Positions 1 through 6,872 of a DNA stretch of 16,582 nucleotides are shown one piece after another (position 1 is the stretch's first letter; every line of letters begins with the position of its first letter). Below the pieces are notes generated by a model that saw nothing but the letters and a program-made list of their open reading frames with translations, had not been told where the DNA came from and did no database searches. This DNA comes from a bacterium (GTDB lineage: Bacteria > Verrucomicrobiota > Kiritimatiellia > UBA8416): the NCBI GenBank assembly GCA_020048935.1, contig JAIFLS010000051.1:1-16582 (forward strand), written 5' to 3'. Made by a program: the position numbers and the translations under genes.

Positions 1-653
1 GGCATGTCCGTCGAACGGACCGGCTCGGGAATATAGTTGTCGAGCGCGTTGATCAGGTTCGTGATGCACTCGCAGGCCTTGTCATCCGCCGTGGCGGCAT
101 GAGTGGCCGACAGCGCGTCGCCACGCACGATCGGGATGTCATCTCCCGGGAAGTCGTACTTCGAGAGCAGCTCGCGCAGTTCCAGCTCGACCAGCTCCAG
201 CAGCTCCTCGTCATCGACCAGGTCGACCTTGTTCAGGAACACCACGATGGCCGGGACACCGACCTGGCGGGCCAGGAGAATGTGCTCGCGGGTCTGCGGC
301 ATCGGGCCGTCGGCCGCACTGCAAACCACGATCGCGCCGTCCATCTGCGCGGCACCCGTGATCATGTTCTTGACATAATCGGCATGGCCGGGACAGTCGA
401 CGTGCGCGTAGTGGCGCTTCTCGCTGGAATACTCCACATGCGAGGTCGCAATCGTCAGAATCTTGGTAGGATCGCGCCGCCCCTGCGATTCCGAGGCCTT
501 CGCGACTTCGTCATACGCAATAAACTTGCTCAGACCCTTGAGCGCCTGCACCTTGGTCAACGCCGCGGTCAGAGTGGTCTTGCCATGGTCAACGTGACCA
601 ATCGTACCCACGTTCACATGCGGTCTTGTCCTGTCGAATTTCTCCTTGGCCAT
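1..653 (-). CDS. tuf: Elongation factor Tu, N-terminal part (runs off the window)
   Basis: EF-Tu is the GTPase that carries aminoacyl-tRNA to the ribosome. About 217 codons are present, covering the G domain; the rest lies left of the window. Visible motifs: the P-loop GHVDHGKT at residues 19-26, DCPGHAD at 86-92 (switch II) and NKVD (guanine recognition). The start ATG is at 653-651 and is preceded by a strong GGAGGA ribosome-binding site. tRNA-Thr lies 92 nt upstream on the same strand, the same order as thrT-tufB in E. coli, so co-transcription is likely. Oddity: switch I, normally RGITINTSH, reads KILTIATSH, preceded by an unusual QGRRDPT stretch at about residues 57-63. The equivalent of the Mg-binding threonine is kept (T67). 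Identification is very secure. Confidence 0.98.
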   Translation of the reverse strand, partial: MAKEKFDRTRPHVNVGTIGHVDHGKTTLTAALTKVQALKGLSKFIAYDEVAKASESQGRRDPTKILTIATSHVEYSSEKRHYAHVDCPGHADYVKNMITGAAQMDGAIVVCSAADGPMPQTREHILLARQVGVPAIVVFLNKVDLVDDEELLELVELELRELLSKYDFPGDDIPIVRGDALSATHAATADDKACECITNLINALDNYIPEPVRSTDM

Positions 654-745
654 GATGTCTCCTCCGTTATCCTTACCTTGTTTTGCGATACTTGCGCTTA
701 ACGCGACCCGTTCGTTCCTGTTACTTTCTCACTAATTCCTGCTAA

Positions 746-821
746 TGGAGCCCATGAGCGGGATCGAACCGCTGACCTCGTCCTTACCAAGGACGTGCTC
801 TGCCAACTGAGCTACATGGGC
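746..821 (-). tRNA. tRNA-Thr (anticodon GGT)
   Basis: A 76-nt cloverleaf on the minus strand. The acceptor stem GCCCATG pairs with CATGGGC, followed by discriminator T and an encoded CCA. The D-arm contains AGCTCAGTTGG. The anticodon stem CGTCC/GGACG holds loop TTGGTAA, giving anticodon GGT. The T-arm carries GGTTCGATCC. It is the first gene of a probable tRNA-tuf transcript. Confidence 0.97.
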
Positions 822-965
822 CTCGATCCCGATCTCGCCGGTAACAAACAACAAGACCGCAGTGCGTCCGTCTCTGCCGGCAGCACTCCGTCCTGCGTAT
901 TTTCGGCCCCGCCCCCCTGCTCTCGCCCTCAACAACCTGATCCAATGTGAAAAAATGCGACCACT

Positions 966-993
966 AACTTACCACCGGATTTTCCAGTGTCAA
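966..993 (-). promoter_or_regulatory. Probable promoter of the tRNA-Thr/tuf transcript with UP-like A-tracts
   Basis: On the minus strand there is a perfect -35 TTGACA (993-988), a 16-bp spacer and a weak -10 TAAGTT (971-966). Just upstream of the -35, at about 994-1025, the minus strand has three A-runs (AAAAAA, AAAAAAA, AAAAAA), resembling the UP elements that boost stable-RNA promoters. The region lies between the end of icd and the tRNA, leaving a leader of roughly 140 nt before the tRNA. The -10 is poor, so the exact start site is uncertain. Confidence 0.5.
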
Positions 994-1028
994 CATTTTT
1001 TCCATCTTTTTTTAGCTCTTTTTTCAGA

Positions 1029-2306
1029 TCAGCGACGGCGGATGGCGGCGGCCACCGCGTTGCCGAAGGCGCTGCAGGCGACCTCGGTCGCCCCGTCCAT
1101 GAGTCGCGCGAAGTCGTAAGTGACCGTTTTCTGCCCGATCGTGTGGTTCATTCCTTCGAGCACCAGGTCCGCCGCTTCCCGCCAACCCATGTAACGCAGC
1201 ATCATCTCGCCGGACAGAATCAGTGACCCCGGATTGACCTTGTCCAGCCCGGCGTATTTCGGTGCCGTGCCATGCGTGGCCTCGAACAGGGCCACGCCGG
1301 TGGCGTAGTTGATATTCCCGCCCGGCGCGATCCCGATACCGCCAACGCAGGCCGCCAGCGCGTCGGATATGTAGTCTCCGTTGAGGTTCATGGTCGCAAT
1401 CACGTCGTAGTCGGCCGGGCGCGTCAGGATCTGCTGCAGGAAAGCATCCGCGATCACATCCTTGATAATCAGCTCCCGCCCGCCCGGCAACCCCTTGATC
1501 ACGTGCCAGGGACCACCGTCAATGGGTTCGGCCCCGAAATACTTCACCGCCGTCGCGTACCCCCAGTCACGGAAGGCGCCTTCGGTGAACTTCATGATGT
1601 TGCCCTTGTGGACAATCGTCAGCGAGCGGCGGCCGTTCTCGATGGCGTACTCGAGCGCCGCCTTGACCAGCCGCTCGGTCCCTTCGCGAGAGGCGGGCTT
1701 TATCCCGATCCCGCTGGTCTCGGGGAAGCGGATCTTCTTGACCCCCATCTCCTGCTGCAGGAACGCAATGACCTTTTTCGCCCCGGCACTGCCGCTTTCC
1801 CACTCGATTCCGGCATAGATATCCTCGGAATTCTCACGGAATATCACCATATCCGTCAAATCCGGCCGCTTGACCGGCGAAGGGACTCCCTCGAACCAGC
1901 GCACCGGACGCAGGCAGACATACAGGTCCAGCTCCTGGCGCAGCGCCACGTTCAGCGACCGGATGCCACCGCCCACCGGCGTGGTCAAAGGCCCCTTGAT
2001 CGAAACCAGATACGTGCGGATCGCCTCCAGCGTCTCGGCCGGCAGCCAGACGTTGTCGCCATAGGTCGCGACCGCCTTCTCACCGGCATAGACTTCCATC
2101 CACTCGATGCGGCGCTTGCCGCCGTAGGCTTTCTCGACCGCCGTATTCCAGACGGTCATCGCTGCCGCCGTGATGTCCGCCCCGATTCCGTCCCCCTCGA
2201 TATAAGGGATGACCGGGAAGTCCGGCACCTGTAGTTTCCCGTCCACCATCGTGATCGCCTGTCCCGCCGCCGGCACCTTTATCTTGTCGTAATTTGTCAT
2301 TGTCAT
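1029..2306 (-). CDS. icd: NADP-dependent isocitrate dehydrogenase
   Basis: TCA-cycle enzyme that oxidatively decarboxylates isocitrate to 2-oxoglutarate. At 425 aa it is close in length to E. coli Icd (416 aa), and collinear with it throughout. Substrate-binding residues are present: GGGIRSLN with Ser117, equivalent to the serine phosphorylated by AceK in E. coli; REN and Tyr164 in EDIYAGIEW; and Lys234 in HKGNIMKF. Coenzyme choice is readable: HGTAPKY (Lys350, Tyr351) and TVTYDFARL (Tyr397, Arg401) match the NADP-specific set. Two starts are possible, 2306 or 2300 (MTM); an AGGAAGGGA stretch just upstream could serve either. It appears monocistronic, with a perfect inverted repeat just upstream at 2328-2401. 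Whether the serine is phosphorylated here cannot be told; no aceK is in the window. Confidence 0.97.
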   Translation of the reverse strand: MTMTNYDKIKVPAAGQAITMVDGKLQVPDFPVIPYIEGDGIGADITAAAMTVWNTAVEKAYGGKRRIEWMEVYAGEKAVATYGDNVWLPAETLEAIRTYLVSIKGPLTTPVGGGIRSLNVALRQELDLYVCLRPVRWFEGVPSPVKRPDLTDMVIFRENSEDIYAGIEWESGSAGAKKVIAFLQQEMGVKKIRFPETSGIGIKPASREGTERLVKAALEYAIENGRRSLTIVHKGNIMKFTEGAFRDWGYATAVKYFGAEPIDGGPWHVIKGLPGGRELIIKDVIADAFLQQILTRPADYDVIATMNLNGDYISDALAACVGGIGIAPGGNINYATGVALFEATHGTAPKYAGLDKVNPGSLILSGEMMLRYMGWREAADLVLEGMNHTIGQKTVTYDFARLMDGATEVACSAFGNAVAAAIRRR

Positions 2307-2327
2307 TCCCTTCCTCTATTTCGGCCT

Positions 2328-2401
2328 ACGAGAACGGCGACGAGAACGCTGAACGATTGGGATACTCTCAACTCGTTATCCGTTCTCGTCGCCGTTCTCG
2401 T
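2328..2401. repeat. Perfect 21-bp inverted repeat, hairpin family copy 1
   Basis: Arms at 2328-2348 and 2381-2401 are exact reverse complements, with a 32-nt loop. Each arm is a nonamer duplicated around GCG: ACGAGAACG-GCG-ACGAGAACG. The same architecture recurs at 9889-9950 with GA changed to CT in every nonamer. TTCGGC lies just before the left arm in both copies, and the loops share GATTG and a CAA...TCGT stretch, so the two are homologous. It sits 22 bp upstream of the icd start, so it could lie in the icd leader. Function unknown. Confidence 0.9.
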
Positions 2402-2470
2402 TAACCGATTTCCCTTTCATACTTATTTGCCCATAAGACTTTTGACAGTACCGCGAATTCAGAGCATCGG

Positions 2471-2500
2471 TTTTTTGTGATTTTTGTGCATTTTGTGGCT
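2471..2500. repeat. Three degenerate T-rich tandem decamers
   Basis: Three 10-nt units follow one another: TTTTTTGTGA, TTTTTGTGCA and TTTTGTGGCT. The stretch lies in the 265-bp gap between icd and the LRR gene, which otherwise holds only the two hairpins noted separately. No coding potential is seen. It could be the relic of a dispersed intergenic repeat. Confidence 0.6.
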
Positions 2501-2547
2501 AGAATCCACAGAGCATAAGCCGCCTGCCAACGGACCTTTGCTCGGCT

Positions 2548-2568
2548 GGACAGGCAAGGTGCCTGTCC
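2548..2568. terminator. Small hairpin just downstream of the LRR lipoprotein gene
   Basis: GGACAGGCA and TGCCTGTCC form a 9-bp stem with a 3-nt loop, beginning 4 nt after the stop codon of the minus-strand LRR gene. Its position suits a transcript end, but no T-run follows on the minus strand. It is therefore at best a weak or Rho-assisted terminator, and it might instead be part of a dispersed repeat. Confidence 0.35.
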
Positions 2569-2571
2569 TAC

Positions 2572-3267
2572 TTAAAACTCGACCTTGCAATCCGGCAAGG
2601 CCGCCCGGATCCGCTCCTGTTCCGCCTCCGGTATCGGATTCCCAGTCAACAGAAGGCTGCGCAAACCGCCAAGCTCTCCGATCGCCGCCGGCAACGCCGT
2701 CAGTCGGTTATCCCGCAGATACAAGCGCTCGAGCGTGGCAAGCTGGCAGATGGAATCCGGAAGCGTCTCCAGCGCATTGCCGTTCAGGCGCAGCCACTTC
2801 AGCACCGGCAGGTTTCCAATCGCCGCCGGCAACGTAACCAGACGGTTACGATCAAGATTCAGGTAGCGCAGGACCGCCAGATCCCCGATCGCCGCAGGCA
2901 GTTCAACCAGCGCGTTGTCCGCCAGGTAAAGGGTGTGCAGCGCCTCAAGCCGCCCGATCGCCGGCCCCAGGGACGTGACACCGGCACGCCCCAGATCCAT
3001 CCATGGCAGCGCACGCAACTCGCCCAGCTCCTCGCCAATCGCGCCCAGCGTATTGCCGCGCAACGACAGGCGTGCCATCTTATCCAGACCGCCGAGACCG
3101 CCGGGCAACGCCGTCAGTCCCGACTCGGACAAATCCAGGTGGAACGTCTCTTCCGCCTGTTGCGCATCCGCCATCGAACGGTAAACCTTCAACTGTAGTG
3201 GCGCCTCCTGCGGGAAACACCCGCACAGCAGCCCACATGACATCACCACCAAGAATAATCTTGTCAT
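2572..3267 (-). CDS. Leucine-rich-repeat lipoprotein
   Basis: A 231-aa protein with a short hydrophobic signal peptide and a lipobox-like LLCGC ending at Cys17, so probably a lipid-anchored envelope protein. Residues from about 43 to 215 are seven to eight leucine-rich repeats of about 23 residues, with the pattern LxxLxLxxNxLxxLPxxIGxL seen in PIDD- or Roco-type bacterial LRR proteins. The C-terminal cap reads NPIPEAEQERIRAALPDC, a common ending of such proteins. LRRs usually mediate protein-protein contacts; no enzymatic domain is present. The start at 3267 is supported by GGGAGGG seven bases upstream. It is divergent from the outer-membrane barrel gene, with only 70 bp between the two starts. 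The precise role is unknown. Confidence 0.88.
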   Translation of the reverse strand: MTRLFLVVMSCGLLCGCFPQEAPLQLKVYRSMADAQQAEETFHLDLSESGLTALPGGLGGLDKMARLSLRGNTLGAIGEELGELRALPWMDLGRAGVTSLGPAIGRLEALHTLYLADNALVELPAAIGDLAVLRYLNLDRNRLVTLPAAIGNLPVLKWLRLNGNALETLPDSICQLATLERLYLRDNRLTALPAAIGELGGLRSLLLTGNPIPEAEQERIRAALPDCKVEF

Positions 3268-3337
3268 CCTCTTCCCTCCCGTCTATAAAAAAGTCTGATC
3301 AATATAAGCTTGAAAAAGGACAAGCGCAACCATTACT

Positions 3338-4069
3338 ATGTCATCTATGAAAAAAACACTTGCTTTCGCTGTCGTCACTGCATCGTTCGTACTGAGTTCG
3401 TTGCCTGTCTGCGCCGTGCCGCTCGGACGCAGCAATGAAGGAATGAACTACCTGTTCAAGGATCCGGTACTTTCGCGTATTACCGCGGGTGCCTATGCAG
3501 GCGAAGTCAACCGTGAGATCACGTTCAATAATTCGTCCAATGAAAACGAGATGAACGCCACACGCGTCACGGGCTACCTCGGCATCAGCCTGCTCGAATG
3601 GCTCAATGTCTACGGCATCGCGGGACAGAACAAAGCCGAGATCCCCGGCATGGGCGAGGCCGATGGCGAGGCCATCTACGGCGGAGGCATCAGTATCAAC
3701 CTGCTGAACCACTTCCTGCGCGAGCCAGTGCCCATGGAAGATGCCTTCCGCCTCAATCTGGGTGTACAGGTCCTGAATACGGAAGCGCAGTTCGACTCCG
3801 GGATCCTCGATTGGAGTGAATACTCCGGCGCCCTGACCATCTCGATCATCAACCACACCACCGGCAACAAGTACTATTCCCCCGAAAGCATCGCCCTCTA
3901 CTTCGGCCCGGCGTTCTCGATAATCCGCAGCGATGACATCGAAGGCAAGAACCCCGGCGGCGTAGTCGGCGGTCTCGAGATCTTCTTCACGGACTCGTTC
4001 GCCGTTGACCTCCGCGTGGAATTCTTCGAGCAAGCCAGCGCCTCTGCCGGCGTCAACCTGCATTTCTAA
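3338..4069 (+). CDS. Predicted outer-membrane beta-barrel protein
   Basis: 243 aa with a classical signal peptide (MKK, a hydrophobic stretch, then a cleavage site near VCA/VPL). The mature part alternates hydrophobic and polar residues in amphipathic strands and ends in Phe (GVNLHF), as barrel proteins recognised by the BAM machinery do. I cannot assign a specific family; an OmpA/OmpX-sized eight-strand barrel is a reasonable guess. Start choice is uncertain: ATG 3338 gives MSSMKK, while ATG 3347 gives the more typical MKK, and neither has a good ribosome-binding site at normal spacing. A possible -10 TATAAG sits at 3303-3308. The TAA stop overlaps the ATG of the transporter gene by one base, so the two are probably translationally coupled and may act together. 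Confidence 0.82.
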   Translation: MSSMKKTLAFAVVTASFVLSSLPVCAVPLGRSNEGMNYLFKDPVLSRITAGAYAGEVNREITFNNSSNENEMNATRVTGYLGISLLEWLNVYGIAGQNKAEIPGMGEADGEAIYGGGISINLLNHFLREPVPMEDAFRLNLGVQVLNTEAQFDSGILDWSEYSGALTISIINHTTGNKYYSPESIALYFGPAFSIIRSDDIEGKNPGGVVGGLEIFFTDSFAVDLRVEFFEQASASAGVNLHF

Positions 4070-5307
4070 TGGCTTGGCTATCCGCACTCTTCCTGCAGGG
4101 CTCAACGGTCAACACTATCATCATCCTTGCCGCCGTCATCGCCGTAGGGGCGGCGTTCGGTAGACTCAAGGTGGCGGGGATCTCCTTCGGTGTCGGCGGC
4201 GTGATGTTCGCCGGACTGCTCTTCGGCCATTTCCATCTCGGCACCGCCAGCGGCGAGGTCCTTCACTTTGTCCGCGAATTCGGACTGATCCTCTTCGTCT
4301 ACACCATCGGTATCGAGATCGGTCCGGTATTCTTCGCCTCCTTCCGCCGGCACGGACTGCGCCTGAACCTGCTCGCGATAGCCCTGGTCCTGCTGGGTTT
4401 CGCCTGCGCCGTCGGCATCTGGCTGGCGACCGATCTGCACATCGCCGCGATTGCCGGCATCATGTCCGGAGCCGTCACTAATACGCCCGGCCTGGCCGCT
4501 GCCCAGCAGGCGCTGGGCGAGCTGTTCCCCGGCCAGGCCGCCATCCTTGAACTGCCCGCCCTGGCCTATGCCATTACCTACCCGTTCGGCATCCTCGGGA
4601 TCATCCTTTCGATGATCCTCGCCCGCCGCCTGTTCCGCATCAACCTCGCGCACGAACAAAAGCCTTTCGAACCACTGACACAGGAAGCCGTCCCGCCACC
4701 CATCGCAAAATGCCTCGCCACCGACGCAAGCGCAACCAGGGGGAATCCGCCGGGGCATGCCGGGATCGCGCCGATCTTCCTGGGTATCGTCCTAGGCTTG
4801 GTCGTCGGTTCAATCCCGATTCCTATTCCGGGCGTGCCGACCCCGCTGCGGCTCGGTCTGGCGGGCGGACCGTTGCTGGTCGCGCTGGTCCTCGGCCGCC
4901 TCCGCCGGATCGGGCCGCTGAACTGGGAGATGCACCCCGGCACCAATCGAACCATCCGCGAGATCGGCATCGCCTTGTTCCTGGCCGTGGTCGGACTGAC
5001 CGCCGGCGGGCGGTTTGTCGAGACGATCACCACCGGTGACGGCTGGCTCTGGATGGCCGCCGGCGCATTGATCACGCTCGTCCCGCCGGCGATCGTGATC
5101 ACGGTCGCCCGGCTCTGCCTCAAGGAGGACTATTTGTCGATCTGCGGCCTGACCGCCGGGTCGATGACCGATCCGCCCGCGCTGGCGTTCGCCATCCAGG
5201 CGGGCGGCTCCAACGCGCCCGCCCTGGTCTTCGCCACCGTCTATGCCACCGCCATGTTCCTGCGTATCCTCTGCGCCCAGCTACTCGTCGTCCTCTGCGC
5301 CCGCTGA
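4069..5307 (+). CDS. YidE/AspT-family transporter lacking the central regulatory domains
   Basis: A 412-aa polytopic inner-membrane protein with two homologous hydrophobic halves. Each half carries the family hallmark: SGAVTNTPGLAAA at residues 133-145 and LTAGSMTDPPALAFA at 361-375. This matches the aspartate:alanine exchanger family (AspT; YidE and YbjL in E. coli). Those relatives are about 550 aa, with two RCK_C (TrkA-C) domains between the halves. Here that region shrinks to a linker of about 40 residues (190-232) with no recognisable domain, so nucleotide- or ligand-gated control is probably absent. The substrate cannot be named. The start codon overlaps the stop of the upstream barrel gene (TAATG). 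Confidence 0.9.
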   Translation: MAWLSALFLQGSTVNTIIILAAVIAVGAAFGRLKVAGISFGVGGVMFAGLLFGHFHLGTASGEVLHFVREFGLILFVYTIGIEIGPVFFASFRRHGLRLNLLAIALVLLGFACAVGIWLATDLHIAAIAGIMSGAVTNTPGLAAAQQALGELFPGQAAILELPALAYAITYPFGILGIILSMILARRLFRINLAHEQKPFEPLTQEAVPPPIAKCLATDASATRGNPPGHAGIAPIFLGIVLGLVVGSIPIPIPGVPTPLRLGLAGGPLLVALVLGRLRRIGPLNWEMHPGTNRTIREIGIALFLAVVGLTAGGRFVETITTGDGWLWMAAGALITLVPPAIVITVARLCLKEDYLSICGLTAGSMTDPPALAFAIQAGGSNAPALVFATVYATAMFLRILCAQLLVVLCAR

Positions 5308-5359
5308 CTGGAATGGCGCTAAGATAAGCCTCGTTTCATACCACATAAGGAGATTTACA

Positions 5360-6364
5360 ATGACGTCCCGTGAATTAGTGAAGGCCGCGCTGGCCCATCA
5401 GGAAACCGACCGTGTCCCCTATTGTATCCTCACCTGCGGGGAGACCAATGACGAGATCAAGCGGGTCAAGGGGGTTGACGATGTCGAGGCATGGCTGGAT
5501 AACGACGTCGCACAGGTGTGGCCGCCATGGTGGCAATGGAAAGATCTGGCACCGGACTGGCGGGAGTTCGACACCCCCGTGAGCCCTGCCAAAGTGAGGG
5601 GCACCGGTAGTTACCCTGACTTCTGGAAACAGATCGAAGCGGCTCGCGCCAAGGATAAATATGTCCTTGCAATGATCTATGGAAGCCATTTCGAGAAAGC
5701 CTATTTCTCGCGGGGTATCGAGAACTATCTCTGCGACATCGCCCGTGATTACACATTCGCCAAGGCCCTTTGCACCACAATCATCGACAGGAATATGGTG
5801 ATGCTTGAGAACATCCTGACAAATCCGGATATTGACGGCGTCCTGTTGGGCAGCGACTGGGGTTCGCAATCCGACCTCCTTATGGCACCGGAGATCTGGC
5901 AGGACATGATCCGCCCCGGGGAGCAGCGGGAATACGACCTGATTCATGCTTACGGAAAGCACGTCTGGGTTCATTCTTGCGGTTGCATCACCAAGCTCCT
6001 TCCGTCGCTCGTGGAAATGGGGCTGGATGTGCTCAATCCGGTCCAGCCGGAATGTATGGATATCGCCCAGCTCAAGAAGGACTACGGAAGCAAGCTGACC
6101 TTCTGGGGAGGACTGAGCACCCAGCGGACTCTTCCCTACGGGACACCCGATGAGGTCCGGGCAGAGGCCCGGAAAGTGCGCGATTTGTTGAGCGCGCAAG
6201 GGGGGCATATTTTTGCCCCGGCCCAGGGGATCCAGGGCGATGTTCCCTTACGGAATATTGAAGTGGTGCTGGAAGTCGCACGCGAACGCCGGAATCCGGA
6301 CACTTATCCTCCAGCACGGGCAACAACCATGCCTGGATGCTGCTCCACAGTTCGCCAATCATAG
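5360..6364 (+). CDS. URO-D/MtaA-like methyltransferase-family protein with an IS-derived tail
   Basis: 334 aa of the uroporphyrinogen decarboxylase superfamily, the group that includes the methylcobamide:CoM methyltransferases MtaA and CmuA. Start ATG 5360 follows AAGGAG at good spacing and gives the usual opening MTSRELVKAALAHQETDRVP. The HxCG zinc-ligand motif of MtaA-type enzymes is present (HSCG, residues 205-208); I do not see a clear third cysteine ligand in the C-terminal part. GGHIFAPAQGIQGDVP at about 281-296 matches the conserved end of the barrel. Methyl transfer to or from a corrinoid is plausible, but the substrate is unknown and no corrinoid protein lies nearby. Residues from about 315 to the stop are encoded by an insertion-sequence relic on the opposite strand, so the native C-terminus has been replaced. 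Confidence 0.88.
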   Translation: MTSRELVKAALAHQETDRVPYCILTCGETNDEIKRVKGVDDVEAWLDNDVAQVWPPWWQWKDLAPDWREFDTPVSPAKVRGTGSYPDFWKQIEAARAKDKYVLAMIYGSHFEKAYFSRGIENYLCDIARDYTFAKALCTTIIDRNMVMLENILTNPDIDGVLLGSDWGSQSDLLMAPEIWQDMIRPGEQREYDLIHAYGKHVWVHSCGCITKLLPSLVEMGLDVLNPVQPECMDIAQLKKDYGSKLTFWGGLSTQRTLPYGTPDEVRAEARKVRDLLSAQGGHIFAPAQGIQGDVPLRNIEVVLEVARERRNPDTYPPARATTMPGCCSTVRQS

Positions 6365-6417
6365 GCCACAATGCTATTCTCCCCCTGTTGTTTCGTCGTG
6401 GATGCGCAGGAAACAAG
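6303..6417 (-). mobile_element. Relic of an insertion-sequence 5' end, copy A
   Basis: Read on the minus strand, this stretch matches 12742-12848 in several exact blocks. These are a 16-mer CTTGTTTCCTGCGCAT (6417-6402), AACAGGGGG, AATAGCAT, TGATT and GGTTGTTGCCCGTG (6328-6315). It encodes MIGELWSSIQAWLLPVLEDK, which resembles the N-terminus of a DDE-type transposase family. The coding similarity stops abruptly at about 6302, inside the upstream methyltransferase-like gene. No rest of the transposase is present, so this is a scar. The IS family is not certain. Confidence 0.65.
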
Positions 6418-6472
6418 GGCGCGGAGGATATGTCAGCCGTTCTGTTGGTTCGGAGCTGAAGGCATTATACTT

Positions 6473-6527
6473 TACAAAACCCCTCGCTGTGCCCGACTTC
6501 AAGCCGGGCACAGCGAGGGGTTTTGTA
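6473..6527 (+). terminator. Strong bidirectional hairpin terminator
   Basis: A 23-bp perfect stem (6473-6495 with 6505-6527) and a 9-nt loop. The core is CCCCTCGCTGTGCCCG, with an A-run on the 5' side and TTTTGT on the 3' side, so it would work in both directions. It separates the methyltransferase-like gene from the 6618-9806 operon. Confidence 0.85.
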
Positions 6528-6617
6528 TGAGCCTCTATCAGGTGCAGACACCAGGCGGGGAAAACTTGACCGCGGGGCGGCTATCCCTCACTATACCCTC
6601 CTTTTACGGAGACCCCT

Positions 6618-6872
6618 ATGCATAACCTGATCTCATGGACCATCAAATTACCGGACGAGGGCGTGAAGCGCGAGACGCGTGTCAACGTCTCGCAACGGGC
6701 GTTGAAATGGCAGTTCAAGCGCACGGACCAGGAGACGTGGGATTATGACAGCCAGCCGGAACCGTCAGACTGGGACCGGCTGGAGGATGTGCTGCACCGC
6801 CGCGCCGGACGCGGTAATGCCATCAACATGCTGGCCGCCGTGCAGGCCATGCGAGCCAAGGCAGGAGCATGA
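6618..6872 (+). CDS. Small conserved-looking protein of unknown function
   Basis: 84 aa, no signal peptide or membrane segment, rich in charged residues and tryptophan (WTIKLPDEG, WQFKRTDQETWDYD, DWDRLEDVLHRR). I do not recognise the family. The start ATG 6618 follows ACGGAG at workable spacing. Its TGA stop overlaps the ATG of the downstream RNA methyltransferase (ATGA), which argues strongly that it is a real translated gene and coupled to that enzyme. It could be an accessory or nucleic-acid-binding factor, but that is only inference from position and basic/aromatic content. Confidence 0.8.
   Translation: MHNLISWTIKLPDEGVKRETRVNVSQRALKWQFKRTDQETWDYDSQPEPSDWDRLEDVLHRRAGRGNAINMLAAVQAMRAKAGA

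Noticed and set aside
1272..2234. Long plus-strand open frame of 320 codons opposite icd
   Set aside because: It is antisense to a fully collinear icd, has an Arg/Asp-rich composition typical of a GC-rich shadow frame, and shows no recognisable domain.
3341..4105. 254-codon minus-strand frame across the barrel gene
   Set aside because: The plus-strand gene has a signal peptide, a terminal Phe and coupling to the transporter; the antisense frame has no features of its own.
6566..6597. Possible promoter TTGACC...TATACC before the 84-aa gene
   Set aside because: The spacer is 20 bp, too long for a standard promoter, so I did not list it.
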